DNA of 13,556 nt from Pavlovales sp. CCMP2436 (Eukaryota > Haptophyta > Pavlovophyceae > Pavlovales): positions 46,749-60,304 of the forward strand of contig MU631514.1 of the NCBI GenBank assembly GCA_026770615.1, read 5' to 3'. Positions within the stretch are counted from its first letter, which is position 1; each line of letters begins with the position of its first letter. Position numbers and translations under genes: made by a program. Shown here one piece after another: positions 1-6,853 of the stretch. The notes under the pieces were generated by a model that was not told the origin of the DNA, searched no databases, and saw nothing but the letters and a program-made list of their open reading frames with translations.

Positions 1-89
1 GATTTAATTGATTTAATTGATTTAATTGATCAGACCCTCGGATCCTGAAATCCTCGGTCTGGTCGATTTTGGATTTAATTGATTTAATT
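1..89. repeat. Nonamer direct repeats (GATTTAATT) flanking a hairpin
   Basis: The 9-bp unit GATTTAATT occurs three times head to tail at 1-27 (plus GAT at 28-30) and twice more at 72-89, in the same orientation. The two blocks flank a GC-richer inverted repeat. The block lies directly upstream of the replication gene, where an origin or terminal element would be plausible, but no function is shown by the sequence. Because it begins at base 1, the array may continue outside the window. Confidence 0.75.
28..64. other. Imperfect hairpin between nonamer blocks
   Basis: CAGACC (31-36) pairs with GGTCTG (56-61), and inside it GGAT (40-43) pairs with ATCC (50-53), leaving a 6-nt loop and a small internal loop. 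The outer stem can extend through G28-A29-T30 against G62-T63-C64 with one G-T wobble. It may be a replication-origin or terminal hairpin; this is inference from position beside the replication gene. Confidence 0.5.
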
Positions 90-120
90 AAATAAAAGGG
101 AAGTGTAGCGTTTCCTTTGA

Positions 121-131
121 AATAAAAATCT
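121..131 (+). promoter_or_regulatory. AATAAAAATCT leader motif of the replication gene
   Basis: AATAAAAATCT ends immediately before the ATG at 132. Its 3' part AAAAATCT recurs upstream of the major capsid gene (9184-9191, minus strand), and AATAAAAAT recurs at two gene junctions in the minus-strand cluster (6844-6853 and 9412-9421). The repetition before starts suggests a viral promoter or leader element, but the motif is short and A-rich. Confidence 0.35.
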
Positions 132-1778
132 ATGACACTGGTACCACCTCAGACTCCGATGTCAAGCATTCGCATGACCACGATCGACCGCATTGAGACC
201 CTCGCTGCCGCCTGGCAGGACGTCTACGGAAACGGGCCTCCGCCTGTCCCTGCTATCACCAAGGGCAACCTCTACATGGAGAATGGCCGCTCGCGCCGCC
301 TGCCAAGCACGATGAAGGCCTTCGATGCGATGTACGACCGGATCTACAAGGCAGCCGCGCGCGAAGACAAGAAACCAACAAAAACAGGCGGCCGGCGGTG
401 GGAGACGGAGACCTCGGCCGAGGGCTTTGTGACGCAGGGCCACAATGTGGATCACGACGGTTCATTCCCTTGGATAGCCAAGCGCCCTGAAACCAGGTGG
501 ATTACAGAGCACAACCCGTCGCGCCCACCGCTCACCCAAGGTATTACATTCGATATCACCGTAAAAAGCCTCGATCGGACTTTTGAAAAATATTCGCGGG
601 TTACAGTCTTCCACCCCCGAGACCTCAGGGCCATGAACTTCCGTTACAAGCCCAACCCCTCAGAGAGTTTAGACCGAGAGGACTGGATGGCCGCCGCCCG
701 CAAGGATGGAAACGACGTCCATGATATAGACGATTCGCTGATGATGGTATGGGGCTATTTGGACTGCAAAATCGTCTTCCAAGAGGTACTTGAAATAACG
801 GCAGAGTTTGCTTCTGGTATCGACTTTGGTGAGCTGCAAATCCGCGACGGAGCGATCAATTGCCTTGTTGTCCCATTCATCACCCGGCTCCAAAGTGTGG
901 TCGATGATGCCACTGCGGCTAGCGGGCTGCTTCCAGCGGTGCGAATGGGCCGGCCAAAATCTGGCGAACCGACGATCGACCCCGTGCAAGCATTGGTTCA
1001 GTCAAATGACCGGAGGCATTACAGCCGGGAAATCAAAAATGCGTCGAGACGCGTCCAGGAATTGACCGACTACAGTGAAAAATTGGTCGCGCAGGGCGGG
1101 GTCCGGTACGCGGATCTAAAAACCGTGGGGTCAGAAATTCTCAGAATCTCAGGCGCATCGGCGCTCACCATCACCTCGCCTCTACGGATGCGAACACCCT
1201 ATATGCAGATCCTAAACCCGGCGCCGCTTGGCAAGATGCATGGCGTTCCAAAGGCCGCGGTGACGATGATCCTGGGGACCCCGACGCACGTAGACACTTT
1301 TAGCTCAATTCACGGCGCCGGGTGGGTAACTATGATGGAGTCCGCCGTGCCATTGGACGCCGAAGCGATGACCGCCAAGCATACCGAGTTGAAGGAACTG
1401 AACAGCCCACTGATAATTTACCCCTCGAATAGCTACGGGTGCCCGCAGCGTATTATCTGCAACGACGGCGTATGCTACAGGCTCGAGACCAACTTTAATA
1501 GCTGGGCGCGCGAGAAATGGCACCCGCAAATCAAAAATGCGCGCATCAGCTCAGACCACGTGGATCCAATTCTCTTCCAGGCCGTAAATTCGTCTGTTCT
1601 CCTCACTGGCCGCGCGCGATTCCCTCTCTATCCACACCAAGTAGACACCTCCGAATCGGTTTTCGCTGACGACCGTTTGATCAGTATCGACCAGAGCAAG
1701 GCATATACACGTGCATTTGACAAGAGCCTCGGTAGCCTCCTCTCGACCCCCAATAAATGCATCGGCAAGATCCACTAG
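132..1778 (+). CDS. Replication protein, N-terminal part (polymerase-like, up to motif A), ends at UAG
   Basis: This 548-aa frame starts at the first ATG after the AATAAAAATCT leader. Most of it (residues 1-500) has no domain I recognise. Near the end, residues 517-526 read ISIDQSKAYT, resembling motif A of B-type polymerase palms (a metal-binding Asp, here D520, followed by Lys and Tyr). The frame then stops at UAG 1776-1778 only 22 residues after KAYT. The next codon is ATG, and the same frame stays open for 806 more codons that contain the motif C-like TDG. The two parts therefore look like one about 1355-residue protein cut inside its polymerase domain. The UAG may be a nonsense mutation, a sequencing error or a readthrough site. 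Polymerase family assignment is inference; a protein-primed or otherwise divergent B-like enzyme is most likely. Confidence 0.8.
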   Translation: MTLVPPQTPMSSIRMTTIDRIETLAAAWQDVYGNGPPPVPAITKGNLYMENGRSRRLPSTMKAFDAMYDRIYKAAAREDKKPTKTGGRRWETETSAEGFVTQGHNVDHDGSFPWIAKRPETRWITEHNPSRPPLTQGITFDITVKSLDRTFEKYSRVTVFHPRDLRAMNFRYKPNPSESLDREDWMAAARKDGNDVHDIDDSLMMVWGYLDCKIVFQEVLEITAEFASGIDFGELQIRDGAINCLVVPFITRLQSVVDDATAASGLLPAVRMGRPKSGEPTIDPVQALVQSNDRRHYSREIKNASRRVQELTDYSEKLVAQGGVRYADLKTVGSEILRISGASALTITSPLRMRTPYMQILNPAPLGKMHGVPKAAVTMILGTPTHVDTFSSIHGAGWVTMMESAVPLDAEAMTAKHTELKELNSPLIIYPSNSYGCPQRIICNDGVCYRLETNFNSWAREKWHPQIKNARISSDHVDPILFQAVNSSVLLTGRARFPLYPHQVDTSESVFADDRLISIDQSKAYTRAFDKSLGSLLSTPNKCIGKIH

Positions 1779-4199
1779 ATGTTCCTCCTCACGACACCCG
1801 GCCAGATGACCAGTCTCCTCGCGAAACCCGGCGTAGAGGGCCTCCTCATAATAGATACAAAGAGCGTGAACTTTAGCACTGCGCGCGTCACCGACGAGCT
1901 CCTGGCGCACTACCGAAGCATCGACCCGAACCTCAACCTGCAGTACCTAGACGACGAGAGCCTGCGCGAGACCCTCGTGACCGTATACACCATGGAGATC
2001 GCGCACCGAGTCGACGAATATACTGGTGGAACACTACCAGGCGCGGCCCCTCCGGTATTGACATTCCCAGAGGCTCGGTTCTGGATTATGTGCGGTGTAG
2101 AATTCACGGGCGTTGTTGCACTGGTCAGCTACGAGGCGCTGCCGATCGAGTGGGATGAAAGCTCGTACGAGAAGGAGTCTGGATGTCGATTCTTCGCCAA
2201 GGCCGTCGGCGTGGGTATGTGCACTGGCACGACCGAGCGCATCCAAATAAAGGGAGGTCTGCTCCAGGCACAGCAGTTCTTTGCGATGGCGGCCGCAAGC
2301 TCGGATATGGACGAGACGCGCATCAAGATCAAGACAGTCGGCGAGGACGTCATCGAGATCTCGCACCCCGTTACCAACGTGAAGACCGTTGCACATGTGT
2401 CCGCTTATGTAACCGCGTGCCAGCGCATCCAAGCCGTCCTCCAAGCCGTCCTCCTCCCAGACAAGCTCGAGCTCGTTACCGACGGCGTCTACTGCCTCCG
2501 CAACGACGAACTGGATTACAACACGGTGCTTCTGCCGCACTTTATCGTCAAGACCAGTGGCGCTATGCCAGTCATCTCACCGTCGCCCTCGCTCAATGGC
2601 CTCAGAGTCCGCGTGAACGAGATCAACAACTTCTACGATGATGGTTACTACTCGGCCATCAACGACATCCCCTACCTGAAGGAGTACGTTCAGCCGCGCA
2701 ACGACGAAGTGCTCGGCTCGATCTCGGACCGCGGTAAACCGCGCATCATCACGGGGTGGGCTGGCTCGGGAAAAACAACCATGCTCTCGAAAATGAACGC
2801 ATGCGGTCAGCTCCCGGATATGGTAGTCATTTCGCCCTCCCACGCCCTCCGCCTCGACATGGTCAAGTCCGGCTTCAAACAAACCATGTGCCACGCTCGC
2901 ATTCTAGGTGGAACGCTCAACATTGTCGAGGCCACCGGTCGAGACCTAGACAAGCACCCGCCGGCCAACATCTTTTGCGACGAAGTCACGATGCTAACAC
3001 AGCCCCAGCGGCTTGCCCTCGAGGATCAGGCTCGGGTATGGGGTGCGTGCCTCATGCTCGGTGGCGACTACTGCGAAATAACCGGTGCCCCCATGCAACT
3101 CCCGCCAATCGGCAGCTCGAGTATGAACCTGCTGGGCCTTAGCCGGCACCACGTCGAGGGGGTAAAGCGCACCGAGGACCCGCGGCTCGTCGACCTCTTC
3201 TCCTCGGTTCGGTGGGTCATCTCGAATACAGCCAGTGGCCAGTACGCAGGTGAGTTCGAATGCGGCCCAAGTGCGCTCCTCCCGGTCGGGTCAATCAGCT
3301 CGGTGACCCTCGCAGGCAATTGCATCACGGAATGCATCGAAAAGCACTACCCGGACAACGTGCAAAGCTTCTACCAGGTCAGCGCCAACTACAAGCACGG
3401 CGACGTGATCCTGGCGGCCACACGCATGTGCACGCATTGTAAGCAGGGCCTGGTAGAGAAGAGCAATTGCAGCAAGGCAAGCTGCCTGGAAGAGGTGAAT
3501 TTTGTAAACGATGATGCACGTGTGGCCTACATCGAAAAGTGGACCGACAAAGTGACGAAAGAAGTGGCATTGTTCCCGCTGGCCGAGTACAGTTCGGTGG
3601 CCTTCGGCTACGCGCGCGAGATCAGGCCGAACGACGACGCGCAGGGCTCGATAACCTGGCGGTGCACCAAGCTCATTCGCGGCACAAACCTGGTGAATGG
3701 AACACGATTCGAGGCTGACGCGCATAACCCCCACTACGGCGGCGTCGACCTGACCAAGCACATCGGCGTCAACATCACCCACTCGCCCACTTCGACAATC
3801 CACAGCTACCAGGGCATCACGTTCGAGGGCGACACGCTCTATCTTGACCTGGCACACATCTGGGACGTAAAGCAACTATACGTGGCCATCTCGCGCGTGC
3901 GCCGCCTCGACCAGATCGTTATTGTCAAGACGTGCCGTGCGCCTACCTACCACGGCGAGGGCGAAGCGCACCGGTCGATGAAGGTCAAGTGCTTCCTGGA
4001 GGAGAATGATGCTGGAAACATTGTGATCGAGGAGTTTCCGGTGGGCGACGGACGCTTCATCGCGGACCTGGCGGTCTTCAAGGATGGAGCGTTGATCCGA
4101 GTCATCGAGGTGGTGGTCACGTCGGCGCCTAGCCGGGCCAGGCTGGATTACTACGCGGAGCTCAACTTTGAATGCGTGGTGCATGTCGTCCCGTCATAG
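1779..4199 (+). CDS. Replication protein, C-terminal part: polymerase palm end, SF1 helicase, possible nuclease domain
   Basis: The 806-aa frame begins with ATG directly after the UAG, in the same frame as the preceding gene. Residues 205-240 hold a helix (HVSAYVTACQRI) followed by LELVTDGVY, with D235 a candidate motif C aspartate. Then comes a complete SF1 (Pif1/RecD/TraI-like) helicase: Walker A GWAGSGKTT at 326-334, Walker B D401-E402, motif III GGDY..QLPP at 428-443, and motifs V/VI with HSYQGIT (675-681) and YVAISR (701-706). A Cys set C551-x2-C-x9-C-x4-C569 lies within the helicase and may bind zinc. The end (755-800) has IADLAVF..IRVIEVV, a D763...E777 pattern like PD-(D/E)XK nucleases, although the usual Lys is replaced by Val. 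The role is probably genome replication. The frame ends at UAG 4197-4199; a neighbouring frame overlaps this end. The helicase call is firm, the nuclease call tentative. Confidence 0.88.
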   Translation: MFLLTTPGQMTSLLAKPGVEGLLIIDTKSVNFSTARVTDELLAHYRSIDPNLNLQYLDDESLRETLVTVYTMEIAHRVDEYTGGTLPGAAPPVLTFPEARFWIMCGVEFTGVVALVSYEALPIEWDESSYEKESGCRFFAKAVGVGMCTGTTERIQIKGGLLQAQQFFAMAAASSDMDETRIKIKTVGEDVIEISHPVTNVKTVAHVSAYVTACQRIQAVLQAVLLPDKLELVTDGVYCLRNDELDYNTVLLPHFIVKTSGAMPVISPSPSLNGLRVRVNEINNFYDDGYYSAINDIPYLKEYVQPRNDEVLGSISDRGKPRIITGWAGSGKTTMLSKMNACGQLPDMVVISPSHALRLDMVKSGFKQTMCHARILGGTLNIVEATGRDLDKHPPANIFCDEVTMLTQPQRLALEDQARVWGACLMLGGDYCEITGAPMQLPPIGSSSMNLLGLSRHHVEGVKRTEDPRLVDLFSSVRWVISNTASGQYAGEFECGPSALLPVGSISSVTLAGNCITECIEKHYPDNVQSFYQVSANYKHGDVILAATRMCTHCKQGLVEKSNCSKASCLEEVNFVNDDARVAYIEKWTDKVTKEVALFPLAEYSSVAFGYAREIRPNDDAQGSITWRCTKLIRGTNLVNGTRFEADAHNPHYGGVDLTKHIGVNITHSPTSTIHSYQGITFEGDTLYLDLAHIWDVKQLYVAISRVRRLDQIVIVKTCRAPTYHGEGEAHRSMKVKCFLEENDAGNIVIEEFPVGDGRFIADLAVFKDGALIRVIEVVVTSAPSRARLDYYAELNFECVVHVVPS

Positions 4200-4347
4200 C
4201 ACACTCCGGGTGGCATTGATTTTCGACGGCATGCTCGTCCCGATCGACCACTTTATCGGAGTCACCGACCTCGAGATGATCGCCAGGTTCGAGGCAGCCA
4301 CCCACGAGATCTGCCCTGAGTTAAAATGGGCCGTGAAACTATGGTAG
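4183..4347 (+). CDS. Small overlapping ORF (54 aa) or frameshifted tail of the replication protein
   Basis: An ATG at 4183, in the +1 frame relative to the replication gene, opens 54 codons to UAG 4345-4347 and overlaps the preceding stop by 17 nt. The translation looks protein-like (VALIFDGMLVPIDHFIGVTD, then a mixed charged and hydrophobic segment ending in LKWAVKLW). The same stretch in the main frame gives an arginine/histidine-rich run typical of an out-of-frame reading. Two explanations fit: a short overlapping gene, or the true C-terminus of the polymerase-helicase reached by a one-base shift near CCC at 4190-4192. I recognise no family. Confidence 0.4.
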   Translation: MSSRHSTLRVALIFDGMLVPIDHFIGVTDLEMIARFEAATHEICPELKWAVKLW

Positions 4348-4360
4348 ATAAATATATAGG

Positions 4361-5107
4361 TCAAGCACATAAGATGACGCGGTGCTTCCCCACAAATACA
4401 CCTAATGATATGCAAATCACACGAGAGCGACCCAGATCGGTGACCAGACCGGTGACCAGATCGGTGACCAGACCGGTGACCAGATCGGTGACCAGATTGG
4501 CCGAGAGAGCGACCCAGATCGGTGACCAGATCGGTGACCAGATCGGTGACCAGATCGGACGAGAGAGCGACCAGATCGGTGACCAGATCGGACGAGAGAG
4601 CGACCAGATCGGACGAGAGAGCGACCAGATCGGTGACCAGATCGGACGAGAGAGCGACCAGATCGGTGACCAGATCGGCCGAGAGAGCGACCAGATCGGT
4701 GACCAGATCGGCCGAGAGAGCGACCCAGATCGGTGACCAGATCGGCCGAGAGAGCGACCAGATCGGTGACCAGATCGGTCGAGAGAGCGACCAGACCGGT
4801 GACCAGATCGGCCGAGAGAGCGACCCAGATCGGTGACCAGATCGGCCGAGAGAGCGACCAGACCGGTGACCAGATCGGTGACCAGATCGAGAGGACTTGC
4901 GTTTACAGGCTGCGAGTCAGGAGCCGATCCGATGGTGATGTTCTCGGTAGTGAGGAACCGTCCGGTGCACCTCGCCCCTGCGGCAACCGAGATAGTCGAC
5001 TCGCAGAGGATGTTGCCCATGAAGTTGGTTGCCGCTCCGACCACACATCCGCCAGTTATACACCAAAAAAAGACTAGAGTGTCACTATCAAAATGGTACT
5101 TGGATGG
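4361..5107 (-). pseudogene. Partial second DUF3494 C-terminal half with repeat-encoded tail, no start codon
   Basis: On the minus strand this frame opens after a stop at 5108-5110 and runs to TGA at 4361-4363. Its first about 45 residues (VFFWCITGGCVVGAATNFMG, then GNILCESTISVAAGARCTGR) match the end of the DUF3494 ice-binding fold and align with the C-terminal half of the gene just upstream. The remainder is the low-complexity translation of the minisatellite (SRPIWSPIWSL and GRSGHRSGRSL repeats, changing frame between blocks). There is no upstream ATG giving the homologous part, so it is either a broken duplicate or joined to the upstream gene: the frames overlap at 5088-5107, and one base fewer in the T4 run (plus-strand AAAA 5090-5093) would fuse them. 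The repeat tail may not be translated. Confidence 0.55.
4420..4893. repeat. Minisatellite, 33-bp period, built from 12-bp and 21-bp units
   Basis: The array combines AGATCGGTGACC (12 bp) with AGATCGGnCGAGAGAGCGACC (21 bp). Exact GAGAGAGCGACC cores start at 4503, 4561, 4594, 4615, 4648, 4681, 4714, 4748, 4781, 4814 and 4848, mostly 33 bp apart. A diverged copy starts near 4420, and a run of 12-bp units alternating GATCGG and GACCGG occupies about 4435-4495. Spacing becomes 34 where CGACC reads CGACCC, so the reading frame shifts at those units. Every copy carries the odd palindrome GGTGACC. No frame of the minus strand contains a stop inside the array. It lies between the convergent replication and fibre transcription units. 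Confidence 0.93.
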
Positions 5108-5753
5108 TCAAGAGTGTACCGCACGTTATAGTGCTATTGCTCAGGATACGGCCGGTCACCCGCACCGAAGTACCAATCGACACGGTGCTCCCGCAAATAA
5201 GTGTACCAACAAACGTATAATTAGCTCCAAAATTCACCGCACCGTCGACGACCCAAAACACGTTCGCCGCAAGGGGACCCGGTCCGCTTCCAGAGGACTG
5301 CAACTCTACGCTCATGGCCGCGGTGGTGTTCTTCGTGCTCATCGTGTGAATTTTAAAAACATCGCGGTCGGTGCCGATGAGGGTCACGTTAGTCGTCTGC
5401 GAGATGCCACCCGTCCAGCGGGTCAGCCCGGGGAATATTTGCGCCGGCATTATCAAAGGTGTAGGGTTGACCACCGTGGCAGTCCGTGCACGCACCTCGA
5501 GCATCGCCGCACGCATATCCTGCAGCGTCAAAGAGACCCTTAAATCACCAAGCGCGCTTTTGTTATTTGCGTAAATGTTCCCCAGTACACTCGAGTCTAG
5601 GTAAAACTGTCCGGTTGGGTCGTCTCTAATATTCAACAGACCAGTTAAAGAGGCGATCGAGGTCCCCCCCAGACAAATATCTCCACGGATGATGCTCAGA
5701 GCAAGTACTATCGAGGAAGCCGACACGATCGCGCACGTCTCGCAATTGCCCAT
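5088..5753 (-). CDS. DUF3494 ice-binding-like beta-solenoid protein (fibre or adhesin module)
   Basis: Starting at ATG 5753 this gives 221 aa ending at TGA 5088-5090. The order of features matches DUF3494: CAIVSASSIV with RGDICLGGTSI at the start, a helical and variable middle (LTLQDMRAAM), then DRDVFKIHTM, NVFWVVDGAVNFGANYTFVG and TLICGSTVSIGTSVRVTGRI at the end. Family members bind ice or act as adhesins. Here the position next to a collar-like gene in a virion gene cluster suggests a surface fibre tip. The same frame is open upstream to 5945, where a UAA separates it from a 98-codon ORF; the intervening 64 codons look coding (FTDHIAIIRLDSQD). The gene may therefore be the C-terminal two-thirds of a 383-residue fibre protein. 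No signal peptide is evident. Confidence 0.78.
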   Translation of the reverse strand: MGNCETCAIVSASSIVLALSIIRGDICLGGTSIASLTGLLNIRDDPTGQFYLDSSVLGNIYANNKSALGDLRVSLTLQDMRAAMLEVRARTATVVNPTPLIMPAQIFPGLTRWTGGISQTTNVTLIGTDRDVFKIHTMSTKNTTAAMSVELQSSGSGPGPLAANVFWVVDGAVNFGANYTFVGTLICGSTVSIGTSVRVTGRILSNSTITCGTLLTIQVPF

Positions 5754-5945
5754 GGATGGGACGGACGAACCAACACTGACGACCGGTATAAAATCTTCGT
5801 AAAAGACAGCCGAGGGGCGGGCGCTGCTCCCGTGCAAGGTCAGATGGCGCTTCCCACCTACCTCGTGTGGGGTGTCCTGTGAATCGAGTCGAATGATGGC
5901 GATGTGGTCGGTGAACGATATCAGCTGACCCCCCGAAACTGACGA

Positions 5946-6242
5946 TTAGTACGCAACTCCCAATGAGCTGTACTGCACTTTTAGCAGCACAGAGCTTAGC
6001 CACGGTACAACCGCTAGTGTGGACTCTGAGACGCTCGTTGGCTCGTGCAGCCACACCAAATCGCGGGTAAGTGCGGCTTCGTTTCTAGCGGTAGTCAAGT
6101 TGTACGTGTTTTTGCTGCAGAAGTAGTACATCTGCTCGAAAAACCACCGGTGATCGTCTAACATTTTCGAAAAATCAGTGATGGTACTCGAGCCACCCCC
6201 TGCCGAGGCACTTTCGCCATGGTCTTCGTTTACGAAGCTCAT
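5946..6242 (-). CDS. N-terminal part of the fibre-like protein (98 aa), ends at in-frame UAA
   Basis: The ATG at 6242 overlaps the TGA of the collar-like gene (ATGA), as in coupled viral genes. The product begins MSFVNEDHGESASAGGGS, continues with a predicted helical part (FSKMLDDHRWFFEQMYYFCS) and a hydrophobic end (LAVVPWLSSVLLKVQYSSLG), and stops at UAA 5946-5948. The frame then stays open and leads, without another stop, into the DUF3494 module. I read it as a capsid- or trimer-anchoring head of one fibre protein broken by a nonsense codon. A separate short gene is also possible. I do not recognise the domain. Confidence 0.65.
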   Translation of the reverse strand: MSFVNEDHGESASAGGGSSTITDFSKMLDDHRWFFEQMYYFCSKNTYNLTTARNEAALTRDLVWLHEPTSVSESTLAVVPWLSSVLLKVQYSSLGVAY

Positions 6243-6823
6243 CGTGTATGATTGGAGTATATTTTTTTTTTAAATAGCTTCATGATGTACGCGAGACTGA
6301 AGTACGGAGGCATATTGGCACCTACGACGCTGACGCCCGCGGAGGACACGGCGCCAGAGATGTTGTGCGAGTGGTTCGAGACGGTACTGGTGTCAAACGA
6401 GTGGTTGTGGCTACCCGTCGTCTCAGTCGATCGGGTTTCGCTCACCATTTGCATACCCGTGTCATAAATGGTCTGGTTATAAAACAGGAACTTATTAGTA
6501 TCGGACTTATCGTACACGCTCGTGAGGGTGTGAGAGTGGTTGCCCCCTGAATTTGTCAGTCCCGAGTGACTGTGGCTCCCCGCAGAGTCAAGAGTGAAGT
6601 TGTCGTTATGTGAGTGCGCCGGTACGATGGCGTCGGCTGAACCGCCGGTTGATCCCATCGCATGCGTACCCGACCCTACTATGAATTTATTTCTCAGGTC
6701 CGGAGTTAGGTTTTGCCCATCGCAGATTGCCCACCCGCTCGGTATTTGCGGGGTGAAGCCAGCCCACATGGCTATCGTTCCGTTGGGTGTGCTGGGCAAC
6801 GGATTTCCGAAAACGTAACTCAT
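6239..6823 (-). CDS. Phage tail-collar / short tail-fibre-like protein (194 aa)
   Basis: The ATG at 6823 was chosen over an upstream TTG because it gives a collar-type start (MSYVFGNPLP). Residues 15-50 contain GTIAMWAG, IPSGWAICDG and TPDLRNKFIVG, the classic tail-collar signature, followed by GSTGGSADAI. Five H-x-H pairs follow (from 70-72 on: HSH, HSH, HSH, HNH, HSH); in phage short tail fibres such pairs bind metal ions along the trimer axis. The end has NMPPYFSLAYIMK, again typical. Known relatives are mostly phage receptor-binding fibres, with some in eukaryotic dsDNA viruses. Its place between the lipase (24-nt gap) and the fibre-like gene (4-nt overlap) supports a virion surface role. 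A basic tail (KLFKKK) lies on an A-rich run that could slip. Confidence 0.88.
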   Translation of the reverse strand: MSYVFGNPLPSTPNGTIAMWAGFTPQIPSGWAICDGQNLTPDLRNKFIVGSGTHAMGSTGGSADAIVPAHSHNDNFTLDSAGSHSHSGLTNSGGNHSHTLTSVYDKSDTNKFLFYNQTIYDTGMQMVSETRSTETTGSHNHSFDTSTVSNHSHNISGAVSSAGVSVVGANMPPYFSLAYIMKLFKKKIYSNHTR

Positions 6824-6843
6824 CTTATGTATTAACAACCGTG

Positions 6844-6853
6844 ATTTTTATTC
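6844..6853 (-). promoter_or_regulatory. GAATAAAAAT stop-overlapping junction motif (lipase / collar-like gene)
   Basis: On the coding strand GAATAAAAAT contains the UAA of the lipase gene and lies about 20 nt upstream of the next ATG. The identical 10-mer spans the stop at the penton-like/68-aa junction. It includes an AATAAA polyadenylation hexamer, so it could mark the 3' end of one message, the leader of the next, or both. Confidence 0.4.

Noticed and set aside
2034..2540. Minus-strand 168-codon frame and other antisense frames inside the replication gene
   Set aside because: Mirror of GC-rich third-position codon use; the plus strand here carries clear helicase motifs.
3245..3265. tRNA T-arm-like GAGTTCGAATGC, and a similar GGTTCGAGGC near 4288
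   Set aside because: Both lie in protein-like coding frames and lack the other arms of a tRNA cloverleaf.
4420..4893. CRISPR array
   Set aside because: Units are contiguous 12/21-bp blocks with no unique spacers, and no cas-like gene is present.
4326..5543. Plus-strand frames through the minisatellite coding DQIGDQIGRES-type repeats
   Set aside because: Long only because the repeat lacks stops in those frames; they run antisense into the DUF3494 gene, with no family signal.
5626..6054. Minus-strand 142-codon frame overlapping the fibre-like gene
   Set aside because: Arginine-rich, out-of-frame style translation; the neighbouring frame carries the DUF3494 pattern.
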